From the NCBI GenBank assembly GCA_011777135.1, contig JAABVY010000183.1, positions 305-6,295 on the forward strand: a stretch of DNA of 5,991 bases, in the 5' to 3' direction. How positions within the stretch are numbered: position 1 is the first letter of the stretch; each line of letters opens with the position of its first letter. This DNA comes from Candidatus Zixiibacteriota bacterium (lineage in GTDB: Bacteria; Zixibacteria; MSB-5A5; JAABVY01). The notes under the pieces are model-generated. The model was not told where the DNA came from, did not search any database, and saw nothing but the letters and a program-made list of their open reading frames with translations. Shown here piece after piece: positions 1 through 5,991 of this stretch. The translations under genes and the position numbers were made by a program.

Positions 1-1366
1 GTTTAAGAAAATACTTATAGCCAATAGAGGCGAGATCGCACTCAGGATCATCAGGGCCTGCAAGGAGATGGGCATCAAAACCGTAGCGGTTTACTCCGAA
101 GCCGATCTGGACAGCCTGCACGTGCGCTTCGCCGATGAGGAGGTCTGTATCGGCCCTCCACCCTCCAACCAGTCCTACCTGGACGTTAAACGAATAATTT
201 CAGCCGCTGAGGTAACTAATTGCGACGCAATACATCCCGGCTACGGCTTCCTGGCGGAAAATGCCGACTTCGCTGAAATATGTGAGTCCTGCGGTCTGAT
301 TTTTATTGGACCCTCGCCGGAGTCGATGCGCAAAATGGGCGATAAGGCTACCGCCAAGCGTTTGATGCGTGAGGCGGGTGTCCCGGTCGTCCCTGGTTCG
401 GAGGGGATCGTGCCCACTTTGCCCGAAGCGGAAAGTATTTGTGCCGAGATCGGTTACCCGGTCATCATCAAAGCCTCCGCAGGAGGAGGCGGACGCGGGA
501 TGCGTGTCGTCACCCGCAAGGAGGAGCTGAAGACAGCATTTAATACTGCACGTATGGAAGCGGGCGCGGCATTCAGCAATCCAGAAGTCTACATAGAGAA
601 ATTTGTAACCCAGCCGCGTCATATCGAAATACAGATACTGGCTGATAAGCATGGCAACACGGTCCATCTCGGTGAGCGCGACTGCACAATCCAGAGACGT
701 CACCAGAAATTGATCGAGGAATCGCCCTCACCCGCCCTGGATGAAGAGACACGCAAGAATATGGGCGAAGCGGCGATCAATGGCGCGATTGCAGCCGGAT
801 ATTATAACGCCGGTACGATCGAGTTTTTATATGACGAGGACGGCAGTTTTTACTTCATGGAGATGAACACCCGTATCCAGGTGGAGCATCCGGTCACCGA
901 GGAAGTTACCGATGTCGACCTGATTCGCAACCAGCTCCTGATTGCGGCAGGCGAAAAGATGGAAGTAAGGCAGGAGGATATCAAGTTCAAGGGGCATGCC
1001 ATCGAATGCCGAATCAATGCCGAGGATCCCATGAACAATTTCCGTCCCGCCCCGGGACAGATAACTTCGTTCCATACTCCCGGCGGGCACGGCATCCGTG
1101 TCGATACTCATGCCTACGCCAAATATGTAATCCCGCCTTTCTATGATTCAATGATTGCCAAGCTGATCACGCATGCCAGGGATCGTGATTACGCCATCAT
1201 GAAAATGAAACGCGCGCTGGAAGAATTTATCATCGAGGGCATTCCGACCACGATACCATTTCATCGGTCGGTGATAGACGACCCGGTATTTCAATCCGGA
1301 GTGTATTCGACAAAATACATCGATGGATTTAAGTGGAAAGAAAAGGAAGAAGCTGCAGTTAAATAA
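1..1366 (+). CDS. accC: Biotin carboxylase subunit (AccC type), 5' end cut by window edge
   Basis: ATP-dependent carboxylation of biotin on a biotin carboxyl carrier protein, the first half-reaction of acetyl-CoA carboxylase in the cytoplasm. Base 1 is the last base of the start codon, and the frame runs from base 2 with the canonical N-terminus [16 protein letters not shown]. The protein is therefore about 455 residues, close to the usual 450; an ATG at 68 is internal. Visible motifs, numbering the lost Met as 1: GDK with Lys116, the ATP-grasp glycine loop [11 protein letters not shown] from Lys158, RRHQK with Lys237, and [11 protein letters not shown] with Glu288, Asn290, Arg292 and Glu296. 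These match the catalytic residues of E. coli AccC. INAEDP and the C-terminal carboxylase domain are intact. A biotin carrier gene (accB) is expected just upstream but is not visible. The same fold serves as the A subunit of two-part pyruvate carboxylases or of propionyl-CoA carboxylases, so the acyl acceptor is not proven. Confidence 0.93.
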   Translation, partial: FKKILIANRGEIALRIIRACKEMGIKTVAVYSEADLDSLHVRFADEEVCIGPPPSNQSYLDVKRIISAAEVTNCDAIHPGYGFLAENADFAEICESCGLIFIGPSPESMRKMGDKATAKRLMREAGVPVVPGSEGIVPTLPEAESICAEIGYPVIIKASAGGGGRGMRVVTRKEELKTAFNTARMEAGAAFSNPEVYIEKFVTQPRHIEIQILADKHGNTVHLGERDCTIQRRHQKLIEESPSPALDEETRKNMGEAAINGAIAAGYYNAGTIEFLYDEDGSFYFMEMNTRIQVEHPVTEEVTDVDLIRNQLLIAAGEKMEVRQEDIKFKGHAIECRINAEDPMNNFRPAPGQITSFHTPGGHGIRVDTHAYAKYVIPPFYDSMIAKLITHARDRDYAIMKMKRALEEFIIEGIPTTIPFHRSVIDDPVFQSGVYSTKYIDGFKWKEKEEAAVK

Positions 1367-1371
1367 AAAAT

Positions 1372-1376
1372 GGAGG
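1372..1376 (+). promoter_or_regulatory. Strong Shine-Dalgarno site of gcvH
   Basis: GGAGG lies four A residues before the ATG at 1381, inside the 14-base gap after accC. It is one of the two best ribosome binding sites in the window and fixes the gcvH start. No promoter-like sequence fits in this gap, so gcvH probably shares the accC transcript. Confidence 0.75.
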
Positions 1377-1380
1377 AAAA

Positions 1381-1758
1381 ATGGATTTTCCAAAGGATCT
1401 AAAATATTCCAAGGAGCATGAATGGATAAAAGTCGACGGCGATACGGCCACTATCGGTATCACCGATTATGCTCAAGGCGAATTGGGCGATGTTGTCTTT
1501 GTCGAACTTCCCGAAACCGGCGAAGAGTTCAAGCAGATGGATGCTTTTGGAACAATCGAGGCGGTCAAAGCTGTTAGTGAACTGTATACACCGGTTTCCG
1601 GTGAGATAGTCGAGATCAACGACAAGCTCGAGGACGAGGCCGGCCTGGTCAACCAGGATTGCTACGGCGACGGCTGGATGATAAAGATAAAGCTCTCCAA
1701 TCCCTCCGAGCTGGATGATCTTTTGGATGCTGATAAATACAAGGAGCTCGTGGAGTAA
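1381..1758 (+). CDS. gcvH: Glycine cleavage system H protein (lipoyl carrier)
   Basis: Cytoplasmic shuttle of the glycine cleavage system. Its lipoyl arm accepts the aminomethyl group from the P-protein, presents it to the T-protein and is reoxidised by the L-protein. The 125 residues match the family's usual length of about 125-130. The N-terminus ([15 protein letters not shown]) and [20 protein letters not shown] are typical, and the lipoylation site is Lys63 in [19 protein letters not shown]. The C-terminal half has the usual [12 protein letters not shown] block at about residues 91-103. It lies 14 bases after accC and 4 bases before gcvPA. In many bacteria gcvT precedes gcvH; here accC takes that place. 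A role in lipoyl relay, as in some GcvH paralogues, is possible, but the adjacent P-protein genes favour the standard role. Confidence 0.96.
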   Translation: MDFPKDLKYSKEHEWIKVDGDTATIGITDYAQGELGDVVFVELPETGEEFKQMDAFGTIEAVKAVSELYTPVSGEIVEINDKLEDEAGLVNQDCYGDGWMIKIKLSNPSELDDLLDADKYKELVE

Positions 1759-1762
1759 AAGA

Positions 1763-3127
1763 ATGAGCTATGTTTCCAACTCTGAATCTGAACGCAATGA
1801 TATGCTCAAAAAGATCGGGGTTTCCAAATTCGAGGAGCTGATCGAAGAAATTCCCGATAGTTTAAGATTAAAAAAGCCGCTTGCGCTCGATAAAGCCAAA
1901 CCTGAATTCGAAGTTGTCAAAATTCTCCGTAAACTCACCGCAAAGAATAAAGATTCATCCGAGATGATCTGTTTCATGGGCGGCGGAGCTTACGATCATT
2001 ATATCCCCGCCGGAGTGGATGCGATAATCTCACGTTCTGAATTTCTGACTGCGTACACCCCATACCAGGCCGAAGTCTCGCAGGGGACGCTGCAGAGCAT
2101 CTATGAATTCCAGTCGCTGGTTTGCCGGTTAACTGGTATGGAGATTGCCAATGCCTCGATGTATGACGGGGCGTCGGGAACGGCGGAAGCGGTCTTGATG
2201 TCATTAAATCAAACGGGTAATAAGAGAGTTTATATTGCCCCGGGACTTCATCCGGCCTACAAAGCGGTCATCGATGCTTACACCGCTGGGATTGATCTTG
2301 ATATCCAAATACTGAAAGAAGATTCCGGCCTGGTCGAGATGAGCCAGTTGAATGATATCGATTTTGATGATGCGGCTTGCGTTATTGTGCAGTCGCCCAA
2401 TTTCTTCGGGCTGATCGAAAATATAAAAAGTATCGGATCATACCTGAAAGATAAGAAGGCGATGTTTGTTGTGGTTGCCAATCCAATGGCGCTCACTCTT
2501 CTGACTCCGCCGGGCGAGGCGGATGCCGATATTGCTGTAGGGGAGATGCATGTCTTCGGGAATGGATTAAATTACGGCGGACCATATGTGGGCTATTTTG
2601 CGGCACAGAAAAAATACATGCGAAAAATTCCCGGCAGGATTTCCGCCAGTACCGAGGATGTGGACGGTCAAAAAGGTTATGTGCTGACCCTGCAGACACG
2701 CGAACAGCATATTAGGAGGGATAAGGCGACCTCGAATATTTGTACCAACCAGGCATTATGTGCGCTTGCATCGACCATTTATATGACTTTGATGGGCGAG
2801 GAGGGCATAAATACAGCCGCCTCGGAATCTGTGCGCAAGGCACATTATCTGGCGGAGAAGCTGGCTGCAATGCCTGAGGTCTCGCTGGTTTATGATGGAA
2901 ACTTCTTCAATGAGTTTGTGGTCAGACTTCCGATTGCTGCTGATGACTTTATAAATATGATGGAGAAAGAGGGAATCCTCGCTGGCATACCGCTTTTCTG
3001 GTTCTATCCGGATCGTACCAATGATCTATTGGTTGCCGTAACCGAGAAGCGATCGAAAGAAGAGCTGGATGCGTTCGTTGAGGCGGCTGCCGGGGTTATG
3101 AAATCATCGAAGGTTGGAGTCAGCTGA
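1763..3127 (+). CDS. gcvPA: Glycine dehydrogenase (decarboxylating) subunit 1, P-protein alpha
   Basis: One half of the two-subunit P-protein, which pairs with GcvPB to decarboxylate glycine and load the remaining aminomethyl group on GcvH. The start is placed at ATG 1763, giving 454 residues (family about 440-450) and the family N-terminus (MSYV, then MLKKIGVSKFEELIEEIP). GGAG at 1752-1755 precedes it. An upstream in-frame ATG at 1715 would add 16 unconserved residues inside gcvH and is rejected. Visible family blocks are GGGAYDHYIP at about 73-82, TAYTPYQAEVSQGTLQ at about 96-111, and NASMYDGASGTAEA at about 130-143. Near residue 300 come PGRISASTEDVDGQKGYVLT and REQHIRRDKATSNICTNQAL. The subunit has a degenerate aminotransferase fold without the PLP lysine. 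It ends in TGA, in frame with the next gene two codons later. Confidence 0.95.
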   Translation: MSYVSNSESERNDMLKKIGVSKFEELIEEIPDSLRLKKPLALDKAKPEFEVVKILRKLTAKNKDSSEMICFMGGGAYDHYIPAGVDAIISRSEFLTAYTPYQAEVSQGTLQSIYEFQSLVCRLTGMEIANASMYDGASGTAEAVLMSLNQTGNKRVYIAPGLHPAYKAVIDAYTAGIDLDIQILKEDSGLVEMSQLNDIDFDDAACVIVQSPNFFGLIENIKSIGSYLKDKKAMFVVVANPMALTLLTPPGEADADIAVGEMHVFGNGLNYGGPYVGYFAAQKKYMRKIPGRISASTEDVDGQKGYVLTLQTREQHIRRDKATSNICTNQALCALASTIYMTLMGEEGINTAASESVRKAHYLAEKLAAMPEVSLVYDGNFFNEFVVRLPIAADDFINMMEKEGILAGIPLFWFYPDRTNDLLVAVTEKRSKEELDAFVEAAAGVMKSSKVGVS

Positions 3128-3130
3128 TTT

Positions 3131-3418
3131 ATGCCGGAAAAACCGACTGAAGATAAGAACAGCAACGAGGAAATGGTCTTACTTTATCGCTCATATTCCA
3201 GATTGAATACAGATTTCCTTAAGGAGACATTGAAGTCCGCCGGAATCCCGTATGTCTGCCATATCAAGGGCGGTCTCCTGGGTCGCGGGAATGAACTGAT
3301 TGGCGGATTTTTTAATTCAGCGTCCACTACTGATGCGCTCTTTTTTGTGCCCAGGGATCATTACGAAGAGGCAGAACAAATAAAAATACAGGTTGTCGGC
3401 AACGACAAGGAGGCTTAA
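3131..3418 (+). CDS. Small DUF2007-like protein (putative signal-transducing family)
   Basis: A 95-residue protein of unproven function. The core resembles DUF2007 (PF09413-type) proteins: a first strand (MVLLYRSYS), a helix (LNTDFLKETLKSAGIPYVC) ending in the typical 'L..AGIP' turn, a glycine-rich stretch (IKGGLLGRGNELIGG), and a final strand plus helix (DALFFVPRDHYEEAEQI). This is a single ferredoxin-like or GlnB-like unit. There is no signal peptide or membrane segment, so it is probably cytoplasmic. The polar first 14 residues look like a disordered tail. It starts three bases after gcvPA, with GGAG at 3116-3119, and its TAA shares one base with the next ATG, so it is translationally coupled to the selenoprotein gene. 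The family assignment rests on pattern only. Confidence 0.72.
   Translation: MPEKPTEDKNSNEEMVLLYRSYSRLNTDFLKETLKSAGIPYVCHIKGGLLGRGNELIGGFFNSASTTDALFFVPRDHYEEAEQIKIQVVGNDKEA
3407..3413 (+). promoter_or_regulatory. Strong Shine-Dalgarno site of the thioredoxin-TPR gene
   Basis: AAGGAGG lies four bases before the ATG at 3418, inside the end of the DUF2007-like gene. It is a near-perfect ribosome binding site. Strong initiation here would make little sense if the product were only a 62-residue peptide, and no comparable site precedes the TTG at 3622 downstream of the TGA. Confidence 0.75.
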
Positions 3419-4398
3419 TGAAGAGGTCGATAATAATTCTGTTTGCTATAATCCTGGCATTCAGCAGCCAGCTTTTTGCCCAGGAGCAGGATACGGCGGC
3501 TGCGGAACCGGATACTATCTCATGGTACTTAGATTATAATGAAGCCCTGAGTGCGGCCTCGGCCGAAGACCGCTATATGCTGATCGAATTCTACACTGAC
3601 TGGTGAAGTTGGTGCAGGCGCTTGGACAGCGTGACATTTACAGATACTATGATCGCGTCGATTTCGAAATCCCTCGCCTTTGTAAAAATAGATGCCGATG
3701 AAAAGACCGAGCTTGCAGGAAGGTATGGTATCTCCGGTTATCCCACCATGGTTATCACGAAGCCCAATGGGATGGAGGTTGACCGGCTGGTGGGCTATTA
3801 TCCTCCCATGGATTTCATCCCGGCCATGTTTGACCTCATGACCAACCGTAACACTCTCGATTACATGCTGGCCAAAGCAGCCGAGCATAGAGACAGCCTG
3901 CAGCTGTTATATGATATCGGGGAGAGCTATTCATATAGAGCAGAATTAAAGGAAGCGGAGTACTATTACAATTTGATTATGGAAAAGGATTCCAATAATG
4001 CCGAAGGGATGGCGGATGATGCCTGGCTGGCGCTTGCAAGCCTGAAACGGCGCGACGATAAGAAGGAAGAGGCGGTTGAGATGTATCTTCAGACCGCAGA
4101 AAAATTCCCGGATAGTGATGCTATTGACGATGCCTATATGTCGGCGGCGGGGGTTTACCGCCGTGATGGTGATGTGAAAAAGGCGGTTAAGATGTACGAA
4201 GAATTTATTAAGAAATTCCCGGAGAGCGAACTGATAGATGATGCCCGGGTTTTGATTCCATATACGTATCACAAGAATGACCAGGAAGACAAGGCTTTGA
4301 AATTATATAAGGAATATCTGGAGGAGTACCCGGACTCAGACAACAGTGATTGGGTACAGAGACAGATTGAGTCAATTGAAGGGGAAGAAGAGAAGTAA
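3418..4398 (+). CDS. Exported thioredoxin-like TPR selenoprotein (in-frame TGA read as selenocysteine)
   Basis: Predicted 326-residue extracytoplasmic thiol-disulfide oxidoreductase; its substrate is unknown. Residues 1-21 form a signal peptide (KR, a hydrophobic core, then LFA before QEQ, a type I cleavage pattern). Residues about 36-145 are a thioredoxin-like domain of the Thioredoxin_7 kind: the DYNEAL helix, LIEFYTDW, then TGA at codon 63, S64, W65, C66, RRLD. After these come VKIDADEKTELAGRYGISG, the cis-proline YPT (Pro109) and KPNG. The homologous site is W-C-x-W-C-K, so the TGA replaces the attacking cysteine and the resolving Cys66 remains. Residues about 160-310 hold four TPR repeats with acidic PDSD or PESE turns, likely for protein binding. 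The frame is unbroken on both sides of the TGA, and a SECIS-type hairpin follows it. Without Sec decoding, this would appear as a 62-residue ORF plus a 258-residue ORF starting at a TTG with no good ribosome site. A nonsense mutation or a sequencing error is the alternative. Neighbours are coupled upstream (one-base overlap) and 6 bases from gcvPB. Confidence 0.85.
3604..3606 (+). other. UGA codon recoded as selenocysteine (Sec63)
   Basis: This TGA falls at the first position of the thioredoxin CxxC site (W62-U63-S64-W65-C66). It is the only in-frame stop between the ATG at 3418 and the TAA at 4396. TGG encodes Trp on both sides, and the preceding gcvPA gene uses TGA as a real stop, so a genome-wide change of UGA meaning is unlikely. 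The identity as Sec is inferred from position, frame continuity and the adjacent hairpin. Confidence 0.85.
3613..3636 (+). promoter_or_regulatory. Candidate bacterial SECIS hairpin
   Basis: Directly after the TGA, GCGCT (3618-3622) can pair with AGCGT (3628-3632). This gives five base pairs, one of them a G-U, closing a five-base loop TGGAC (3623-3627). Two bulged bases below, C3615-G3633, G3614-C3635 and T3613-A3636 can extend the stem past a single bulged A. The loop starts 17 bases after the TGA and has G at its second position. Both fit the known bacterial rule (loop about 16-37 bases after UGA, with G in the first two loop bases). In this role it would recruit SelB with Sec-tRNA during translation. 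The pairing was found by eye, with no folding energy calculated. Confidence 0.72.
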
Positions 4399-4404
4399 GA
4401 TAAT

Positions 4405-5853
4405 ATGACTGAACCGACAATTTTTGAGCTCTCGGTAAAAGGCAGAAAGAATAATTATATAAAGCCTGAGGAAGGAATTGGCGGAGACATCGAAAAAATG
4501 CTGGGAAAAGAAAATCTCCGGGAGAAGCCGGCCGGCCTTCCCGAGATGACCGAGAATGAAGTCATACGCCATTTCACTCGCCTCTCGGCCAAAAACCATC
4601 ATATAGATAAGGGTTTCTATCCACTGGGTTCATGTACGATGAAATATAATCCCAAGGTCAATGAGCAGGTGGCCCGCTTTTCCGGATTTTCTGAAATCCA
4701 TCCATTCCAGATGGCAGGTACTGTGCAGGGTGCCCTGCATCTAATGTATGACCTGGCTGAAATGTTGAAAGAGATTGCGGGCATGTATGCTGTATCGCTC
4801 CAGCCGGCCGCAGGCGCGCAGGGTGAATTCTGTGGACTGCTGATGACCCGCAAATATCATCTAAAAAAAGGAAATAAGAAAGAAACTGTTATCATCCCCG
4901 ATTCTGCCCATGGCACCAATCCGGCCTCGGTAACATTTGCGGGCTACCGTCCGGTGCAGATTAATTCCAGCGCTGAGGGGATTGTTTCAGCTGAAGAGCT
5001 GGAAAAGGTGATCGATGATAAGACTGCCGCGATCATGCTCACAAATCCGAATACACTGGGCCTGTTTGAATCGGATATTGAGAAGATATATAAAATCTGC
5101 CGAAAGCATGACACCTTGATGTATATGGATGGCGCTAATTTGAATGCACTCCTGGGTATAACACGCCCGGGTGATATGGGATTCGACTGCGTGCATTTCA
5201 ATCTGCATAAGACCTTCTCGACTCCTCATGGAGGAGGCGGTCCGGGTGCCGGGGCTGTTGGCGTTAGTGAGAGACTTGAGCCGTTTTTGCCCAAGCCGAT
5301 TATTGCGAAGAATGAAGATGATGAGTATTATCTCAGTTATAACCGCCCGGATTCGATCGGACAAATTCACAGTTTCTATGGCAATTTCGCGAATATGGTC
5401 AGGGCTTATGCCTATATCCTCAGCAATGGCTCGGATGGCTTGCGTGAGGTGGCCGAGGCTGCGATCATCAATGCCAACTATTTAAAGGAAAAGCTCAAGG
5501 ATGTCTACCATCTGCCATTTGACCGCCATTGTATGCATGAGTTTGTGCTGGCAGGTGCGAAGCAGAAAAAGAAAGGCGTGAAGACGCTTGAGATTGCCAA
5601 GCGGATTCTCGATTTTGGAATTCACGCACCGACCATATATTTTCCGCTGATAGTTTCCGAGGCCTTAATGATCGAACCGACCGAGACAGAAAATGTGCAG
5701 GCACTGGATAATTTTGCAGATATACTTATTAAGATTGATAAAGAAATTGACGAAAATCCGGAATTTGTAAAGAAATCCCCGCATAACACACCGGTCAAAC
5801 GGCTGGATGAGGTGCTGGCAGCCAAACGCGGAGATGTGGCCTCACTTGAATAA
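4405..5853 (+). CDS. gcvPB: Glycine dehydrogenase (decarboxylating) subunit 2, P-protein beta, PLP-binding
   Basis: The cofactor-carrying half of the two-subunit P-protein. It forms the glycine-PLP adduct, releases CO2 and passes the aminomethyl group to the lipoyl arm of GcvH. The length of 482 residues is usual for the family. Visible blocks are FYPLGSCTMKYNPKVNE (about 71-87), EIHPFQ (97-102), LQPAAGAQGEFCGLL (132-146), IPDSAHGTNPASVTFAG (164-180) and TNPNTLGLFE (213-222). YMDGANLNALLG (240-251) carries the PLP-ring aspartate, and HFNLHKTFSTPHGGGGPG (264-281) has Lys269 as the Schiff-base lysine. The C-terminal FDRHCMHEFVLAG and GIHAPTIYFPLIV...MIEPTETE are also canonical. It starts 6 bases after the selenoprotein gene with only a weak purine-rich ribosome site, so coupling is likely. 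It is separated from its partner gcvPA by two unrelated genes. It ends in TAA just ahead of the inverted repeat. Confidence 0.96.
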   Translation: MTEPTIFELSVKGRKNNYIKPEEGIGGDIEKMLGKENLREKPAGLPEMTENEVIRHFTRLSAKNHHIDKGFYPLGSCTMKYNPKVNEQVARFSGFSEIHPFQMAGTVQGALHLMYDLAEMLKEIAGMYAVSLQPAAGAQGEFCGLLMTRKYHLKKGNKKETVIIPDSAHGTNPASVTFAGYRPVQINSSAEGIVSAEELEKVIDDKTAAIMLTNPNTLGLFESDIEKIYKICRKHDTLMYMDGANLNALLGITRPGDMGFDCVHFNLHKTFSTPHGGGGPGAGAVGVSERLEPFLPKPIIAKNEDDEYYLSYNRPDSIGQIHSFYGNFANMVRAYAYILSNGSDGLREVAEAAIINANYLKEKLKDVYHLPFDRHCMHEFVLAGAKQKKKGVKTLEIAKRILDFGIHAPTIYFPLIVSEALMIEPTETENVQALDNFADILIKIDKEIDENPEFVKKSPHNTPVKRLDEVLAAKRGDVASLE

Positions 5854-5867
5854 TACATGACAAATTA

Positions 5868-5943
5868 TGTCATTCTGAGAGAGCGAAGCGAACGAAGAAT
5901 CTTTCTTAAATTGATTAGATTCTTCGCTGCGCTCAGAATGACA
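5868..5943. repeat. Imperfect inverted repeat of the 'TCATTCTGAG...GAAGAATCT' type
   Basis: Outer arms TGTCATTCTGAG (5868-5879) and CTCAGAATGACA (5932-5943) are perfect reverse complements over 12 bases. Inner arms CGAAGAATCT (5893-5902) and AGATTCTTCG (5917-5926) match over 10 bases around a 14-base AT-rich loop. The left side holds 13 unpaired bases (a GCGAAGCGAA-like duplication) against 5 on the right. Similar palindromes are scattered between genes in many environmental bacterial genomes, where they behave like REP or MITE elements. It lies 15 bases after gcvPB and could also act as a terminator or mRNA-end stabiliser, though no clear T-run follows. The remaining bases to 5991 show no gene. 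Confidence 0.75.
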
Positions 5944-5991
5944 ATTCTTTCCGAAATATTAAAGACTATCACTGGCGTTCATTCAAGCGCC

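Noticed and set aside
68..70. ATG 68 as the accC start.
   Set aside because: The frame upstream to base 2 encodes the conserved [16 protein letters not shown] segment, so the true start lies at the window edge.
1715..1762. A longer gcvPA start at ATG 1715.
   Set aside because: It would overlap the end of gcvH by 44 bases and add 16 unconserved residues. ATG 1763 has a GGAG upstream and gives the family N-terminus.
3125..3133. The gcvPA stop TGA is in frame with the next gene (TGA-TTT-ATG), which could suggest a second recoded UGA and a GcvPA-DUF2007 fusion.
   Set aside because: GcvPA is already full length at this TGA, no conserved cysteine is expected there, and the next gene has its own ATG with a GGAG upstream. 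This is an ordinary stop.
3604..3606. Alternative genetic code with UGA read as Trp or Gly.
   Set aside because: No other gene in the window contains an internal TGA, gcvPA ends with TGA, and Trp is encoded by TGG throughout.
3418..4398. Pseudogene by nonsense mutation in the thioredoxin-TPR gene.
   Set aside because: The stop falls exactly on the catalytic cysteine, the downstream frame is intact for 263 codons with good domain structure, and a SECIS-type hairpin follows. Random decay would not be expected to give all three.
200..5858. Several minus-strand open frames of about 70-170 codons across the window.
   Set aside because: All lie opposite well-recognised plus-strand genes, have no recognisable domains, and show the odd composition of antisense shadows.

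Overview
The window is a tightly packed, entirely plus-strand cluster from a bacterium of roughly even base composition. It holds six genes: a biotin carboxylase gene (accC, cut by the left edge), gcvH, gcvPA, a small DUF2007-like gene, an exported thioredoxin-TPR gene interrupted by one in-frame TGA, and gcvPB. Gaps between genes run from 14 bases down to a one-base overlap, so the set is probably transcribed as one operon. A 138-base tail after gcvPB carries an imperfect inverted repeat. The split glycine decarboxylase (separate GcvPA and GcvPB) rules out an enterobacterial-type source. With the signal peptide and the repeat family, the overall look suits an environmental Gram-negative lineage, perhaps an FCB-group or candidate-phylum (Zixibacteria-like) genome. 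That placement is an inference from style, not a result.

Layout: bases 1-1366 encode AccC, missing only the first two bases of its start codon. Bases 1381-1758 encode the lipoyl carrier GcvH. Bases 1763-3127 encode GcvPA, the P-protein subunit without the cofactor lysine. Bases 3131-3418 encode a 95-residue DUF2007-like protein. Bases 3418-4398 encode the thioredoxin-TPR protein. Bases 4405-5853 encode GcvPB, the PLP-binding subunit. Bases 5868-5943 form the inverted repeat. The T-protein (gcvT) and L-protein (lpd) needed to complete the glycine cleavage system are not in the window.

The most notable feature is the TGA at 3604-3606. It sits exactly where a thioredoxin-fold protein has the first, attacking cysteine of its CxxC site, giving W-U-S-W-C. 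The reading frame continues intact for 263 more codons through a cis-proline motif and four TPR repeats. A stem-loop of the bacterial SECIS type begins a few bases after the TGA, with a five-base loop that has G at its second position. I therefore annotate one selenoprotein of 326 residues, not a truncated 62-residue peptide plus a separate 258-residue protein. Its signal peptide puts it outside the cytoplasm, while its operon partners act in the cytoplasm. The functional link to glycine cleavage is therefore unexplained.
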